Assembly (NCBI GenBank): GCA_016758965.1
Contig: JAEPRB010000072.1
Location: 62,001 to 126,000 of the forward strand
Source: Circinella minor
Taxonomy: Eukaryota > Mucoromycota > Mucoromycetes > Mucorales > Lichtheimiaceae
DNA length: 64,000 nucleotides
Direction: 5' to 3'
Shown: piece by piece, positions 35,231 through 47,582 of the stretch
Position numbering within the stretch: the stretch's first letter is position 1
Layout of the letters: each line of letters opens with the position of its first letter
Made by a program: the position numbers and the translations under genes
Notes under the pieces: generated by a model
What the model was told of the DNA's origin: nothing
Database searches by the model: none
The model's input: the letters and a program-made list of their open reading frames with translations, nothing else

Positions 35231-37706
35231 CTAAAGCTTGCTATTCAAATTGATTTTGACGGCTTTAATTTGGGTATAATTGGCGAGTGCATATTCACTG
35301 TTCTCGCGTCCAATACCACTTTGCTTATATCCACCAAATGGACTGTTTTCAGTAACAATACTTGTACAATTAACCCCTAAAAATAGGTATATATATATGT
35401 TCATTTAGTAAACAAAAACATCATATACTGTATATATAATTAATACTATATTATAGAAATAATAATAGCATTAACATTTTGATACTCACACACAGAGCCT
35501 GCTTCAAGAGCATTTGATACTGTAACTGCACGCGTAATATTTGATGTGAAAACGGAAGCAGCGAGACCAAAAATCGTATCATTAGCTTGTTTAATCACAT
35601 CCTTTGTATCTTTGAATTTACAAATAACAACGACAGGCCCAAAAATTTCTTCTCTCATGATACGCATATCTGGTTTTACGTCTTTATAAAAAACATTAAC
35701 ACATACAAACATGCTTTCGCTTTACTTATAATAATTATTCATTATATATGTTAGTACATACCTGTGAAAACGGTAGGTTCCATAAAATATCCACCATTAT
35801 TATTAACTCGTTTACCACCAAGATGACATGTAGCACCTTCCTTTTTGCCAATATCAATATAGCTCATAATACGATTAAGATGGGTTTCTGAGATTTGAGG
35901 ACCTTGGAAAGTGGATTTATCAAACGGACAACCCACTTTACCGGATAATACTAGTTTTTCAAATTTTTTGACAAATTCATCATAAATCCCTTCTTGCTAT
36001 GTATATTTATAAATTGTATAAAAACACATTGAATTACTATGTTAGTAAGTATAACAAAGCAAAAAAAATATTTGCTGCGCTATTTAATATAAACAAAAAT
36101 AATAATTATTTTTATTCTTTTCTCTTCCTTCTACAACTATTTGAACATTATATTTTATCAGAAAAAGTTACAACATACCACATAGATACGGCTTCCTGCA
36201 AAACACATTTGACCAGCATTATAAAAGATACCAAAACGTGACCAAAATACTGCTTCATCTAAATTTTCAACATCATCAAAAATAATATTGGGTGATTTAC
36301 CACCAAGTTCCAGTGTAATTTTTTTTAAATTACTTTCAGCAGCTGCTTTCATAATAGCACGACCCACATTGACACTACCAGTAAATGCAATTTTATCACA
36401 TTTCATATGACGAGCCAACGAATCTCCTGCAATATGACCATATCCTGTAATGATATTAATAACACCGGGTGCTATTATGACATACGTATCATACAGACGT
36501 TTTGTTTTAGTAAAAATAATTAAATTAATTAGCATCATATATACGAGCTCATTCTATAGTTAATAGGATTTATACAGTTATATAAAGAATTCAAGTATAA
36601 TATTACCAAATCCGGCTTCTTTAACCAAAGCAGCAAATTTTAAAGCAGATAAAGGTGTCATTTCAGAAGTTTTGACTACGATAGTATTCCCGGTGCAAAT
36701 AGCAGGGGCGACCTTCCAAATAAGCATTACAATCTTAAAAAAAAAATATTTAGATTAGGGTGCGTAATCGAGTATCTTTATGAATATGATTTGACATACA
36801 GGAAAATTCCATGGAATAATAGCACCACAAACACCAATTGGCTCATGAACAGTATATGAAAGTTTCCCTTGAGTATCAATAACTTTTCCGTGAAGTTTAT
36901 CACAGAAACCTGCAAAATACCGTCTGAAAAATGAATTATTTATTATTAATCTTTTTTTCTTACAAAATCAAAAACAAAAAAAAAGGGTAGTAGGTTCTAC
37001 TATGTATAAAAACTAAATAACCATGGGCGCTTTTTTTTTACTTACATATAATTTGAAACATCAATTATATCTCTTTGAGCATTTCTAAGTGGCTTTCCAT
37101 TATCTAAAGTTTCCAAATGTGCTAAATCATTTACATCGCGTTCCACAAGATCTGCAAGTTTATGCATAAGTCTTGCCCGGTTACGTGGAGTTGAAGTCTT
37201 CCATCCTCCATGAAAAGCTTTATGAGCAGCTTCAACAGCTGTATTCACTTGTTGTGATCCAGCTAATATTTAGAAATTGATTAGAAAAACAAGCTTCTGG
37301 TAATTAGTCTGTTTTAAAATATAGTATTATGGTGACAGCAGTAAAAGGAATTGTGTTCGTTGCTAAAAAAGTGTTGCTGTATACCGTTCTTACCAGCTTG
37401 AACCGAAGTGATCACTTTCCCAGTGGCTGGATTGATTGTTTCAATTGTATTATTTCCTGCAACAAATTCGTTATTGATAAATAATCCAGTATTCACTAAA
37501 TAAAAATAAAGAAAAAGAGCAAAAGACGTAGTCATATTCATGGTTCTGAATTAACAAACTGATAATGTCAAGATAAAGCAACAAAAAAAAAAATGGATAA
37601 AGTTTTGTTGTGGTTTGTCAAAAGAAAAAAAAAGCTACTGGATATATTAAAACTAACAATTAACTTTATAACCATCCGGGGCTGTGATATCAATAGTAAA
37701 CGTCAT
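35231..37706 (-). CDS. NAD(P)-dependent aldehyde dehydrogenase
   Basis: Nine exons: 37706-37673, 37495-37394, 37262-37046, 36923-36800, 36733-36607, 36471-36179, 35996-35762, 35681-35490 and 35376-35231, giving 489 aa, the normal ALDH length. Conserved blocks: [11 protein letters not shown], the Rossmann region IPWNFP, the FTGS cofactor contact, the general-base Glu in LELGGKSP, the catalytic Cys in [22 protein letters not shown] and PFGGYKQSG. It oxidises aldehydes to acids, probably in the cytosol since no presequence is seen. Exon 8 ends at T/GTGAGT so that GSVWVNCTS is restored. The weakest point is exon 1 ([11 protein letters not shown]): its donor GTTATA is poor and was chosen for frame. 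A relic of a second ALDH lies just beyond the 3' end in the opposite direction. Confidence 0.92.
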
Positions 37707-37897
37707 AATCAGAAAATAATAAGAAAAAAACAAAACAAAGTCGATAGTAAGAGAGAAAGTAAGAGAAAAGAAAAGTTAAATATTAATTTCAGAAACAGTC
37801 CAAATTGAATCCAAATCTAGAAAAGATGAGAAATCGTTTTGTCATGATTTTTTTGCACAAAAAAAGAATATATTGACTCCTCTTTTTCTTCTACGTA

Positions 37898-37900
<3 letters not shown>

Positions 37901-37939
<39 letters not shown>
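37901..37939 (+). repeat. 39-nt poly(T) run
   Basis: An uninterrupted T run about 200 bp upstream of the aldehyde dehydrogenase start (poly(A) on the coding strand of that gene). It could affect nucleosome positioning at the promoter or simply be a microsatellite. Confidence 0.85.
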
Positions 37940-37940
<1 letters not shown>

Positions 37941-37964
37941 TTGTTGTTATATATAATATTATAA

Positions 37965-38156
37965 TTAGGTTGATATTGAGTAATAGACATAATGTATTAT
38001 AAAAAAATATAATTGAATAATATAGTGGGGAAATATATCACATACCATGGCAACCCAAAGGGTAACCATCCATCCTTTTTTACGCTGAATAATATCCAAC
38101 CGCAAACATGTTTTCACAGAGATGGGAATAATCGACCCAACAAAATTTTCGGTCAT
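37965..38156 (-). other. Short ATG-initiated ORF, possible orphan first exon
   Basis: The frame begins with ATG at 38156 and reads MTENFVGSIIPISVK, then CLRLDIIQRKKGWMVTLWVAM, after which a GTATGT donor occurs at about 38045. The residues look protein-like (a basic loop followed by the start of a hydrophobic helix), as in the first exon of a multi-span membrane protein. No second exon is found before the ALDH gene. It may be a truncated gene, an orphan exon or chance. Confidence 0.3.
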
Positions 38157-39653
38157 TTAACACATTCCTGATTCATAGTTAATAATAATCCTCTTACATC
38201 TTATTAAGTAATAGTTTTGTTGCCATAATTTATATCTCAATGGTGTCCAATTGTAAACGAGTTAATAAAAAGGAAATACTACTCGTACATATCGTATCAT
38301 GACAAGTGAATTATCAAAGAAAATCAATAACATTACAATGTATCTATAAACTTTCGGGGACCAAAAGGGTTAAATTGGGAAGTGCATGTAAGAGTACTAG
38401 TTAATTGAACCCTATTTATATTATGCCATTAAGTAGTTATAAGGTGGTCCACTTTTTAGCTGGTCGTTAAAAAAAAAAGAACATTGCTTTACCTTTTTTA
38501 AAAAAAATGTGCGGTATGTCTTTTTTTTTGTAGTCAGGAAAATGACTTACTACCATAATAAGTATGTGACACTCTTTGGCTGTGTGGATAATCTGCTATA
38601 TCCAGATTAGTAATTTTATTGATTATCTTTAATCTACGTACGTACGTATCTTATGTATGAATATATATTTCTTTCCCTCGGTCTCGTTAAATCTAGTTGT
38701 GGGAAATCGAGGAACTCTTTTGGTAAATGATTGTTATTATATAACTTCAAGCAACATTCGTTATATAAAATAGGGTATATAAAAAATGATAAGAATGGTT
38801 GTTGATTTAACTATGAGCCTATTCTTATTTAAGTTTATTTAATATATAGTATACAAAGTTTAGTCAATTCATTATCATAAGACCACCTTCACTCCATTTA
38901 GAGCTTTAATAATAGTAATGATAAACTACATTTACATATCTATGCATATATATATTATATACAGCTTATTATTATGATATATATCTACTATGATACTGTA
39001 TAAATCAATTAGTAGTAACGGTCAAAGGTAACACATGATCTAAAAACATTCTTTTTACTTCTTCAACGCGTGAAAGTGATGAATTCCATATTTTGTGAGT
39101 GCGTTACCTTAAATGAGAGCATAGGGACAGCAGGTGGCTTTTTTCCCCTTTTTCCCATATGCTTATGACCCTTTTTTTTTTGGGTTGTTCCACAAACATG
39201 ATAACGATTACAAAATTATAGGGTTGATAACCTGTTTCCTGTTTTTTTTTTGATTTTGATGGATCTTAAAGAAATAAAATTCTTTTTTTAATGTATACAA
39301 CTACCATTGATAGAGAAAAAAGATGAAGATAATATGAAAGAAGTATATTATGTATATATGAAAGGAGAGAGACTTTTTTTTTGGAATGAAAAATATATGT
39401 ATATATATGAAATGTTAGAAGAAATAAATATGAAAAAAATGTTATGTGAAGTTAAAGAGAGGGAGGAAGAGAGGAGAGAGAACGAGAGAGACAAAAGGAT
39501 GAAAAGTTTTTCTTTCTTTTTTTTTTTTTTACTTGATAACTTTTTCTTTGAATTGAATTGAATGTAAAAATGTATTGTTTGTATATAAAAATATGTTGAA
39601 ATAATATAAATAATTTATAAACGAAATAGAAAAAAAAAAGAGCAAAAAAAAAT

Positions 39654-40949
39654 CTATTCGGGAACATGCGAAAACAAATATGAGACAGATTCACCATTAT
39701 GAGTTCTATAATAGTAATTAAAGAATAATAATAGTTAATTATCATAGTATAAAGGCTAGTGTTAAAAAGTATGTATAATTTACCTTCGGATAGCTTCGGC
39801 CAAAGTAGGTGAGATATCAATAACATCAAGTTTGGGGCAAATAGCCTATATAATAAAAATGTATATTACATAACATATGATGAGTCATTTGTTTCGTACT
39901 AATTATGCTTCTTTCTGGAATATGCGGAAGCAAATATAACTTTAAAAATAATAATAATAAAAAAAACTTACCATTTTATCTTCATGAGGAATAGTGTTGG
40001 TAACCACAAGCTTTTCAATCACTGATTCATTAATCACCTTAATAGCTTTACCAGATAAGATACCATGAGCAACAATAGCATATACCTTTTCAGCACCATT
40101 TTCAACCAAAGTTTTGGCAGCCAAACCCAAAGTACCACATGTATCTGCCATATCATCTACAAGAATTGCAATCTTTCCACGGACATCACCAACCAAAACC
40201 ATACGCGATACTTCATTAGCGCGCTTACGTTCCTTGTGGATTAATGCAAAATCAAGATTTAAACGGTCTGCGATCGACGTAGCCCTATATAATTTCACCA
40301 TTTTTTTTATAAGTAATCTGTATCCTCAACAAACATCTTGACCATATTCTTTATTACACACAAAAAAAAAAGAATGTAATAAAGCTCTTGTTAAATAAAT
40401 AAAAATTTCTTACCGTTTAGCACCGCCAGCATCGGGAGAAACAATCAATGCATTCTTCCAGTTGGGAATTTGAGTAGAGATATACTTAATCATGGATGGT
40501 TCACAATACAAGTTATCAACAGGAACATTAAAGAAACCTTGGATTTGAGATGCATGCAAATCCATTGTAATGACATGGTTAGCACCAGCAACAGTCAACA
40601 TATTAGCAGTTAATTTGGCAGTGATGGGAGCACGGCTCTTATCCTTCTTGTCTTGACGAGCATAAGGGAAACAAGGAATGACAGCTGTAATACGACGAGC
40701 AGAAGCAGTCTTGCATGCATTGATCATAATCAATAATTCCATCAAATTATCATTGATTTCACCACAACCGGATTGAATAATAAAAACATCTTCGTCACGA
40801 ACAGATTCACCAATAGTAACTGAAGTTTCTTGGTTGGAATATTTCATGACAACAGCCTTAGCCAAGTCGATACCAATACGGTTAGCAACGAGTTTGGCAA
40901 GTTCAGGGTGAGAGTTACCAGTAAAGATCTTGATTGAGTTATCGGCCAT
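39654..40949 (-). CDS. PRS: Ribose-phosphate pyrophosphokinase (PRPP synthetase)
   Basis: Four exons: 40949-40414, 40284-39972, 39845-39784 and 39705-39654, giving 320 aa, the standard class I length. It starts [18 protein letters not shown]. The flexible loop reads [15 protein letters not shown], followed by [22 protein letters not shown], and the PRPP-binding loop [14 protein letters not shown]. The C-terminus [16 protein letters not shown] is also typical. It makes PRPP from ribose-5-phosphate and ATP for nucleotide, His and Trp synthesis in the cytosol. No non-homologous insertion of the type found in some yeast Prs paralogues is seen. Confidence 0.96.
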
Positions 40950-42087
40950 TGTTTATAATTTCTTTTTTTTAATTTAAAATGAAAGGGTATGCAAAAAATA
41001 AAACAATAATGAATATATATATATATATGTCTAAATGAAGTTAATGAGTAGAGAGGGGTGGGTTATTATGTGAAAAAAACCGGTTATAAAAACCTTTTTT
41101 ATGATTTGTTGTTTTGGTTTGTGTTGTTATTGGGATAACCGTAGAAGGTTTCCTTGTCAATATAAAAAGTTATGGAATGAAAAAAAAAAAGTGGGGGTTG
41201 AAGAGAAGTGAAGGGAAGGAGAAGGAGAAGAAAAGGTCAAAACTTTTTTTTTTTTTTTTTTTTACCTTGGCCACTCAAAATGGCTTGCTAAAAAAGTCCG
41301 CAAAAGAAGAAAACAGTGGCTCCATCATCCAAACTTATAATGCTCGTCACATGCCCCCCGCATTTAGTGAGACTTTTTTTTTAAAAAAAGGTGAAATATA
41401 TTAAGGCTGGAATCGGTTCATCGGAACTAACCACCGTTTTTTCCAGCAAATTTATCATGGATCAAATAATATAGGTAGAAAAAACCACCTTTCAAAAATT
41501 TGGAATAAAGATCTAAGCCTTATTTCTCAATAATGAAAAGAATGAATTAATATAAACAAAAAAAAAAGTGACAACGTGGATAAAAAACCAAGTTTGAGTC
41601 GGTTCAACAAAAACATAAAATTTTTTTTTTTTCTGTGTATTTTATTTTAGGCAAGTCGATTTCTCACTCTTACTGCAAATTATATAGAGAGCTCTGAAAT
41701 AAAAAAAAAAGTCCTCTCTAAACAACCGACAGTCGAGGATCAAATGATTTTATGTTTATTCTTTTATGAAGAACAAAAAAAAAACCGTGCACAATTATAA
41801 CATTATTATTCGATCAAAAAATGTTAATTTAAATAAAGTGAGTTTGTAGTACACACAATATAGTGATATGCCTCTTTCCCACCCACATAACAATCATGTC
41901 ATGTAACGACAAATAAACAAAGAAAAAAAAATTGGTACGCGAATCAAAAAAAAAATTTCTTGTATTACAAAAGAACTAAAAACGAAATATCACGTGGGAA
42001 AATGTGTATTTTGCTTCTCGGCCGGGCTTTTTTGTTAAAAACCCGTCTGCCCGAAACCGTCCGTGTATATTGTGCCCGCTTTATATA
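40950..42087. other. PRPP synthetase promoter region
   Basis: About 1.1 kb holding A and T runs, a GGTTATAAAAACC sequence near 41084-41096 (TATA-like on the plus strand), and a GGGC-T6-GTT-A5-CCC hairpin-like sequence near 42025-42046, just past the stop of the 100-aa orphan. No gene. Confidence 0.5.
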
Positions 42088-42390
42088 TCAATCAAGTATA
42101 TTTCCGTCTTGTGGTAATGATAAGGTAATAGTGGCTATTGTATTTGTATTTGGTATCTCATCATTCATTTTTATGTTATCTTGTGGAATATACACTGTAG
42201 TATCAGTCAAAATAACTTGTTGATGATGAGGTTTAATATCACACTCAAATACTCCCGCTGTAAGATGAACTTCTTTTGCTATGGTTACATTCGCTGTTGC
42301 TAAGGAATGTGACATTTGTTGTTGCTGTTGTTGTTGTTGTGGAATAACAACCTTTTTATATGATCGATGTATTCTGGTCCTTGTAAACAT
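42088..42390 (-). CDS. Orphan protein, 100 aa, poly-Gln
   Basis: Single exon from the ATG at 42390. It begins MFTRTRIHRSYKKVVIP and has an eight-residue Gln run at about 18-25. A mixed beta-like segment follows (TIAKEVHLTAGVFECDI...VILTDTTVYIPQDNIKM), ending in NTIATITLSLPQDGNILD. No family is recognised. The balanced composition after the Gln run argues for a real gene, but it may have further exons or be spurious. It lies upstream of nothing obvious and on the same strand as G-gamma. Confidence 0.5.
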   Translation of the reverse strand: MFTRTRIHRSYKKVVIPQQQQQQQQMSHSLATANVTIAKEVHLTAGVFECDIKPHHQQVILTDTTVYIPQDNIKMNDEIPNTNTIATITLSLPQDGNILD

Positions 42391-42712
42391 ATTTGTTATT
42401 AAATAACGAAAAAGAAGTTGTAAGGAGATGAAAGAAAAAAGTAATGAAAGAAAAAGAAAATTTTATCCACTAATAAATTCATTATTATTAATATTGCTTT
42501 TAGTTTTGTATGATAATCATGCTTTCTTGTTTTTTCTTCAAGCATTGGGTAGTATTCATGTGATCATAAAATAAAAGGATAATACATCATTTACTATTAT
42601 ATTATAATATACGTATATATTTATACATACGTAAGATTGTTTTAATGCCAAAAAAAAGAGGGTATTGTTATGTTCATTGAGCAAAAAGAAAAAAAAAATG
42701 AAGAACTATATA
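42391..42712. other. Intergenic, no gene seen
   Basis: About 320 bp of AT-rich DNA between the 100-aa orphan and the end of G-gamma, with TACGTA sites at about 42610 and 42629. Confidence 0.55.
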
Positions 42713-43070
42713 TTACATGATATTACAGCATAGAAATTTATTTCCAATAGGTGCGAAAGGATCATCTTGACGATCTGTCGCACCCCATACAGACGGAACG
42801 AGAGGATCACGCGTATTATTACAAAAATCAATCAAACTATTTCTTAACAAAATCGGGCTTAATTTTTATTTTATTTTTTGGTAGTGATTTCTTATGATTG
42901 TTTTACGCATGAAATTCTATATATAAAAAAAAAAAAAAGATTTACCTTTCTGAAGCTGTACTCACTGGTATTCGTGGCATATCCAATTGTTCTTTAAGTC
43001 GTTGACTATATTCATTTATTCGCTTCAACTTTGATTCAGATAGATGATGATGTGTACGCTTCACTTTCAT
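42713..43070 (-). CDS. Heterotrimeric G-protein gamma subunit
   Basis: Two exons, 43070-42946 and 42836-42713, give 82 aa. The helix LKRINEYSQRLKEQLDMPRIPVS is typical of fungal G-gamma, as is SLIDFCNNTRDPLVPSVWG across the junction. The protein ends LCCNIM: a CAAX box (CNIM, Met favours farnesylation) preceded by a Cys suited to palmitoylation. G-gamma pairs with G-beta at the plasma membrane in pheromone, nutrient and development signalling. The gene is too short and too split for an ORF caller. The conserved Asn-Pro-Leu-Val-Pro block makes the call strong. Confidence 0.88.
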
Positions 43071-43234
43071 TTTTCTTTTTGTTTGTCAAATTAATAAGAA
43101 AATGAGAAAAAGAAAAGGAAATTAAATAAAGGCTTATGCAGCTTTTTCTTTTATTTTCCTTTATTTTTTATTTTTTTTTTTATTTTTTTACATTTGTCGC
43201 AAAGAAAGGGAAACAAAACAAACAATTCATATAT

Positions 43235-43690
43235 TTAACGAATTCCAGGATTTAAGGTAATAGCAATGACAATGACAAATAAAATAATCAAAATACAAGA
43301 ACAGCAACCGAAAAAAACCCATTTTCCTTCTTTTAAAACCATTTTCCAACTTGAAATATAATCATATAATGTTCTTGTTTCTTCTTCTTTATCTTCTTCA
43401 TAGTCCTGTATAATTATGAAATCTTGTACTGGTACTTGTTGTAATGGTACTCGATAATAAGATTCAAGTAATGTTAAAGGAGGAGGAGGTCTATCGATAT
43501 TTTGATATGGTGGTGGATATTGATCAGTATCTTGATCTTGTCGATTACATACTGAATGATAGTTATTAGGGTCTTGATAATAACGATATGCTGGTGGTGG
43601 AGATTGTATTACTGTTATTCTTGTCAATGTCGATATTGATTGAGTATTATCATCATTGCTTGTCTTTTCTATTTCCCGGTCATTATACAT
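43235..43690 (-). CDS. Single-span membrane protein with PPxY motifs
   Basis: Single exon, 151 aa, ATG at 43690. The cytosolic part is Pro/Tyr/Gln/Asp-rich and has PPAY (about 33-36) and PPPY (about 60-63), plus a PPPP run. A hydrophobic span close to the C-terminus (FFGCCSCILIILFVIVIAITL, about 126-146) is preceded by Lys residues and ends in NPGIR. PPxY motifs are docking sites for WW domains of Rsp5/NEDD4 ubiquitin ligases. Small membrane adaptors of that kind are known in fungi, so a role in membrane-protein ubiquitination is a reasonable inference. No named family is recognised. Confidence 0.65.
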   Translation of the reverse strand: MYNDREIEKTSNDDNTQSISTLTRITVIQSPPPAYRYYQDPNNYHSVCNRQDQDTDQYPPPYQNIDRPPPPLTLLESYYRVPLQQVPVQDFIIIQDYEEDKEEETRTLYDYISSWKMVLKEGKWVFFGCCSCILIILFVIVIAITLNPGIR

Positions 43691-44163
43691 GGTTTTTTTA
43701 TAATTAAAAAAAAGAGCATAAGAAGAAAAGAAAGCGAGTATATATAAAAGAATAAAAGAAAAATGATTAATTGATTATTTATTCCATGACATAAAAGTGA
43801 TAATCATAATTGAAAAGTAGTAAAAGGAGAGAGGAGAATTTCTATCTACTTTATTCCTTTTTTTTTTTTTTTTGCTATTAAGAAAAAACCTATAGTATGA
43901 ATTGTGCATTATCTATAAATGGTATTAAGTCTATTGAATATGCTACTAACTGATTAGCTCCCCCCTCCCCCAATATAAAACAAAATGGTTTTCAATAATC
44001 TATATGCCTTTGAATTTTACCATTTTTTCTTTGCCATGCAACATCAGCTCCGACCTAAAATTTCGGAAGGCTTATTTTTTGGACATGAAAAAAGAATTCT
44101 CTTTTTTTTTTTTTTTTTTTCTACTGCCTCCTTTCTTACCCTTTTGCTTGTTGCTCATCGATC
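43691..44163. other. Divergent promoter of the PPxY protein and PRMT1
   Basis: T runs at 43859-43875 and 44101-44120, and AT-rich sequence. The frame 43985-44194 overlaps the true start of PRMT1 in another frame and is not called. Confidence 0.55.
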
Positions 44164-45579
<1,416 letters not shown>

Positions 45580-46019
45580 GTATATTTTCTTTTTATGACG
45601 TGTTTAATTACGAGGGATTAGTTATTAACTAATATTCATGATATATTATTTAATAGGTCGTAAATCAATTCTGTTCCCCCCCCCCTTTTTTCTTGTTATT
45701 TTTATATATATATATTTATTTCATATCTCGAGTTCCCTTTCCCACCATTTCCTTTCTTTTTCATCCTTTTTTTTCATTTCCTGCAATTATCATAAGAGTT
45801 CAAAAACAAAGAAATTGTCGCATCTGCATTGATTACTATAAATTATTTATTTTATTTTATTGATCTTATCGTATATGTTCGAATAAGAAACGAGAGAAAT
45901 TATATGCCAAGTAAAAAAAAGAGAGAAATGATTAATTTTGGGATTATTTACATGAATGATACAAAGATAAGTATATACAAAGATAAAGCCGTAAAGAAGA
46001 AAAAAAATTAAAAAAGAAA
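45580..46019. other. Convergent 3' region
   Basis: Shared 3' flank of PRMT1 and YL1, with a C9 run followed by T runs (45668-45690) and purine-rich patches. No gene. Confidence 0.55.
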
Positions 46020-47582
46020 TTACAAAGAATTGTGTATATCAGTGAACCAGTCAGGACACTCAATATCACCATTCGATCGTTGCCAATCTATTTGACCCTC
46101 TTGTTTCCCCATAATTGCTCGTTGCCATCCTTCAGGTACACCTTTGGCACCTACTGACGATTCTCCAACATAAAGTTTATAATCCCGTGACCATACCACT
46201 TTATTTTGTAAACATCGTTGAATTGTCTTGTATGCTTCGAGGTTGGCATAAGGCACCATGGTCTTTGGATCAAGATAACGTGCCTGCATACCCGTAATTG
46301 GACATATTGTAGGTTTTGTGGGCCTTGTAGGTCGTTCCGCCCAAGATGCTAATTCTGGAATTAAATCCGTTCGATCCATTTCGCGATCAGTCAATCCAGT
46401 TAACGTCACAGTAGGTTTAGCGTGAATCTGTTCTTCATCTGCTGTTTGCATAAATGATATCAAATTACGACCCATAGCATCACTTTGTTCCATATCTCGT
46501 TTCTCTTGCCATGCTAAGGCTGCTGGATCTGTAATTTCTGTTTGTATATTATGATTCTCATCTATTGAAGGTGATAATGGAGATGATGATGATGATGGTG
46601 TAATCATGAAAATTTTACGTCGTTTAGGTCTTTTATCTGGATCTTCTGTAAAGGATGTATATCTTACAAAAGGCCCCACAATTCGTTTTTTATCCCTTTT
46701 TTTTGCTCTTGCTCTTCTTTCAGCTTCTTTTTGTTGCCATTGTTCTAATGATTCCAAATTTTCACGCTCTGTTATAGCAGCTTCTGCTAATAATTCTTCT
46801 TGTGTTAACTGTTTCACGACAGGTCGATCTCGTTTTGGAAGTTTTTCCTTTCGATTTTTATATTGACGGATTTGTTCTTCAACTTGAAGTCGATTACGTA
46901 CTGTGTTAGATCGAGAGGATTGTCGAACAAAGTCTACTTCACTACGTCGAGAACCTCGTTGCCGTGGTTGCTCATCTGTTGATTTTTCTTTTCTTTGTTC
47001 CTTAGGTTGTTGGTGTTGTTGCCTTTTGGGACGTGATTGAAAAGTTGCAGGTGGTAATGGTGCTCTTCGTGCCTAGATTATTATAATAGAGTTTAGTCTA
47101 GTTTCCCCCCACCCTTTTTTTTTTACTGTAATATCCCATATATATATACCTGGCGCTCTTGTTTTTCAATCGCTTTATCAGCTTCTCGTCCTAATTCTTC
47201 CTGTTCACGTTCTTCATCGGACGATTCCGTATCGAAATCAGAATCCAAAGTATCTTGTACTTCGTCTTCAGCTATTAAAAAAAAAATATCGCTTAAAAAA
47301 AGAAATTTATTCATTTTTTTTAATTTTCAAATCAATTTCTTTTTAATTTACGTTTAGTAAAAAACTCTTCGTCTTCACTTATAGATTCTTCAAAAAGATC
47401 TTCCATTTCAACCTCTTGATCCAATAATGCACGCATACTATCAAATGAACAAATAAAAGTGAAGCATTAGCTTTTTTAGGGAGGGTTTTTTTTCTTTAGA
47501 CGTATAGTTTATCAAAGATATCATGTTCATATTACCGGTTACCAGCATTGGCGCGTCTTTCTCGTTCTCTTGCAAATGACAT
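46020..47582 (-). CDS. SWC2: YL1/Swc2, H2A.Z-binding subunit of the SWR1 complex
   Basis: Four exons: 47582-47536, 47437-47352, 47271-47150 and 47072-46020, giving 435 aa. The N-terminus has the YL1 pattern RERERRANAGNRM, then acidic stretches (about 20-85, binding H2A.Z-H2B in homologues). A basic middle part follows with RGSRRSEVDFVRQSSR, and then VRYTSF with RPKRRKIF. The C-terminal YL1_C domain reads CPITGMQARYLDPKTMVPYANLEAYKTIQ. SWR1 exchanges H2A for H2A.Z at promoters. The long exon is open from its acceptor through the join VVKQLTQEE without internal stops, although it has no ATG for its first 85 codons. Confidence 0.92.

Larger units (their letters stand above)
37707..39653. other. 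Intergenic with a T run and one orphan exon
   Basis: Contains a 39-nt T run (37901-37939), TA repeats, a triple overlapping TACGTA cluster near 38636-38650 and CT/GA tracts. The frame at 39307-39561 is a purine-rich low-complexity shadow in the 3' flank of PRPP synthetase. Apart from the short ORF at 37965-38156 nothing gene-like is seen. Confidence 0.5.

Noticed and set aside
42018..42046. Hairpin GGGC-T6-GTT-A5-CCC as a bacterial-type terminator
   Set aside because: The organism is eukaryotic and the sequence is probably a chance product of A/T runs with GC ends.
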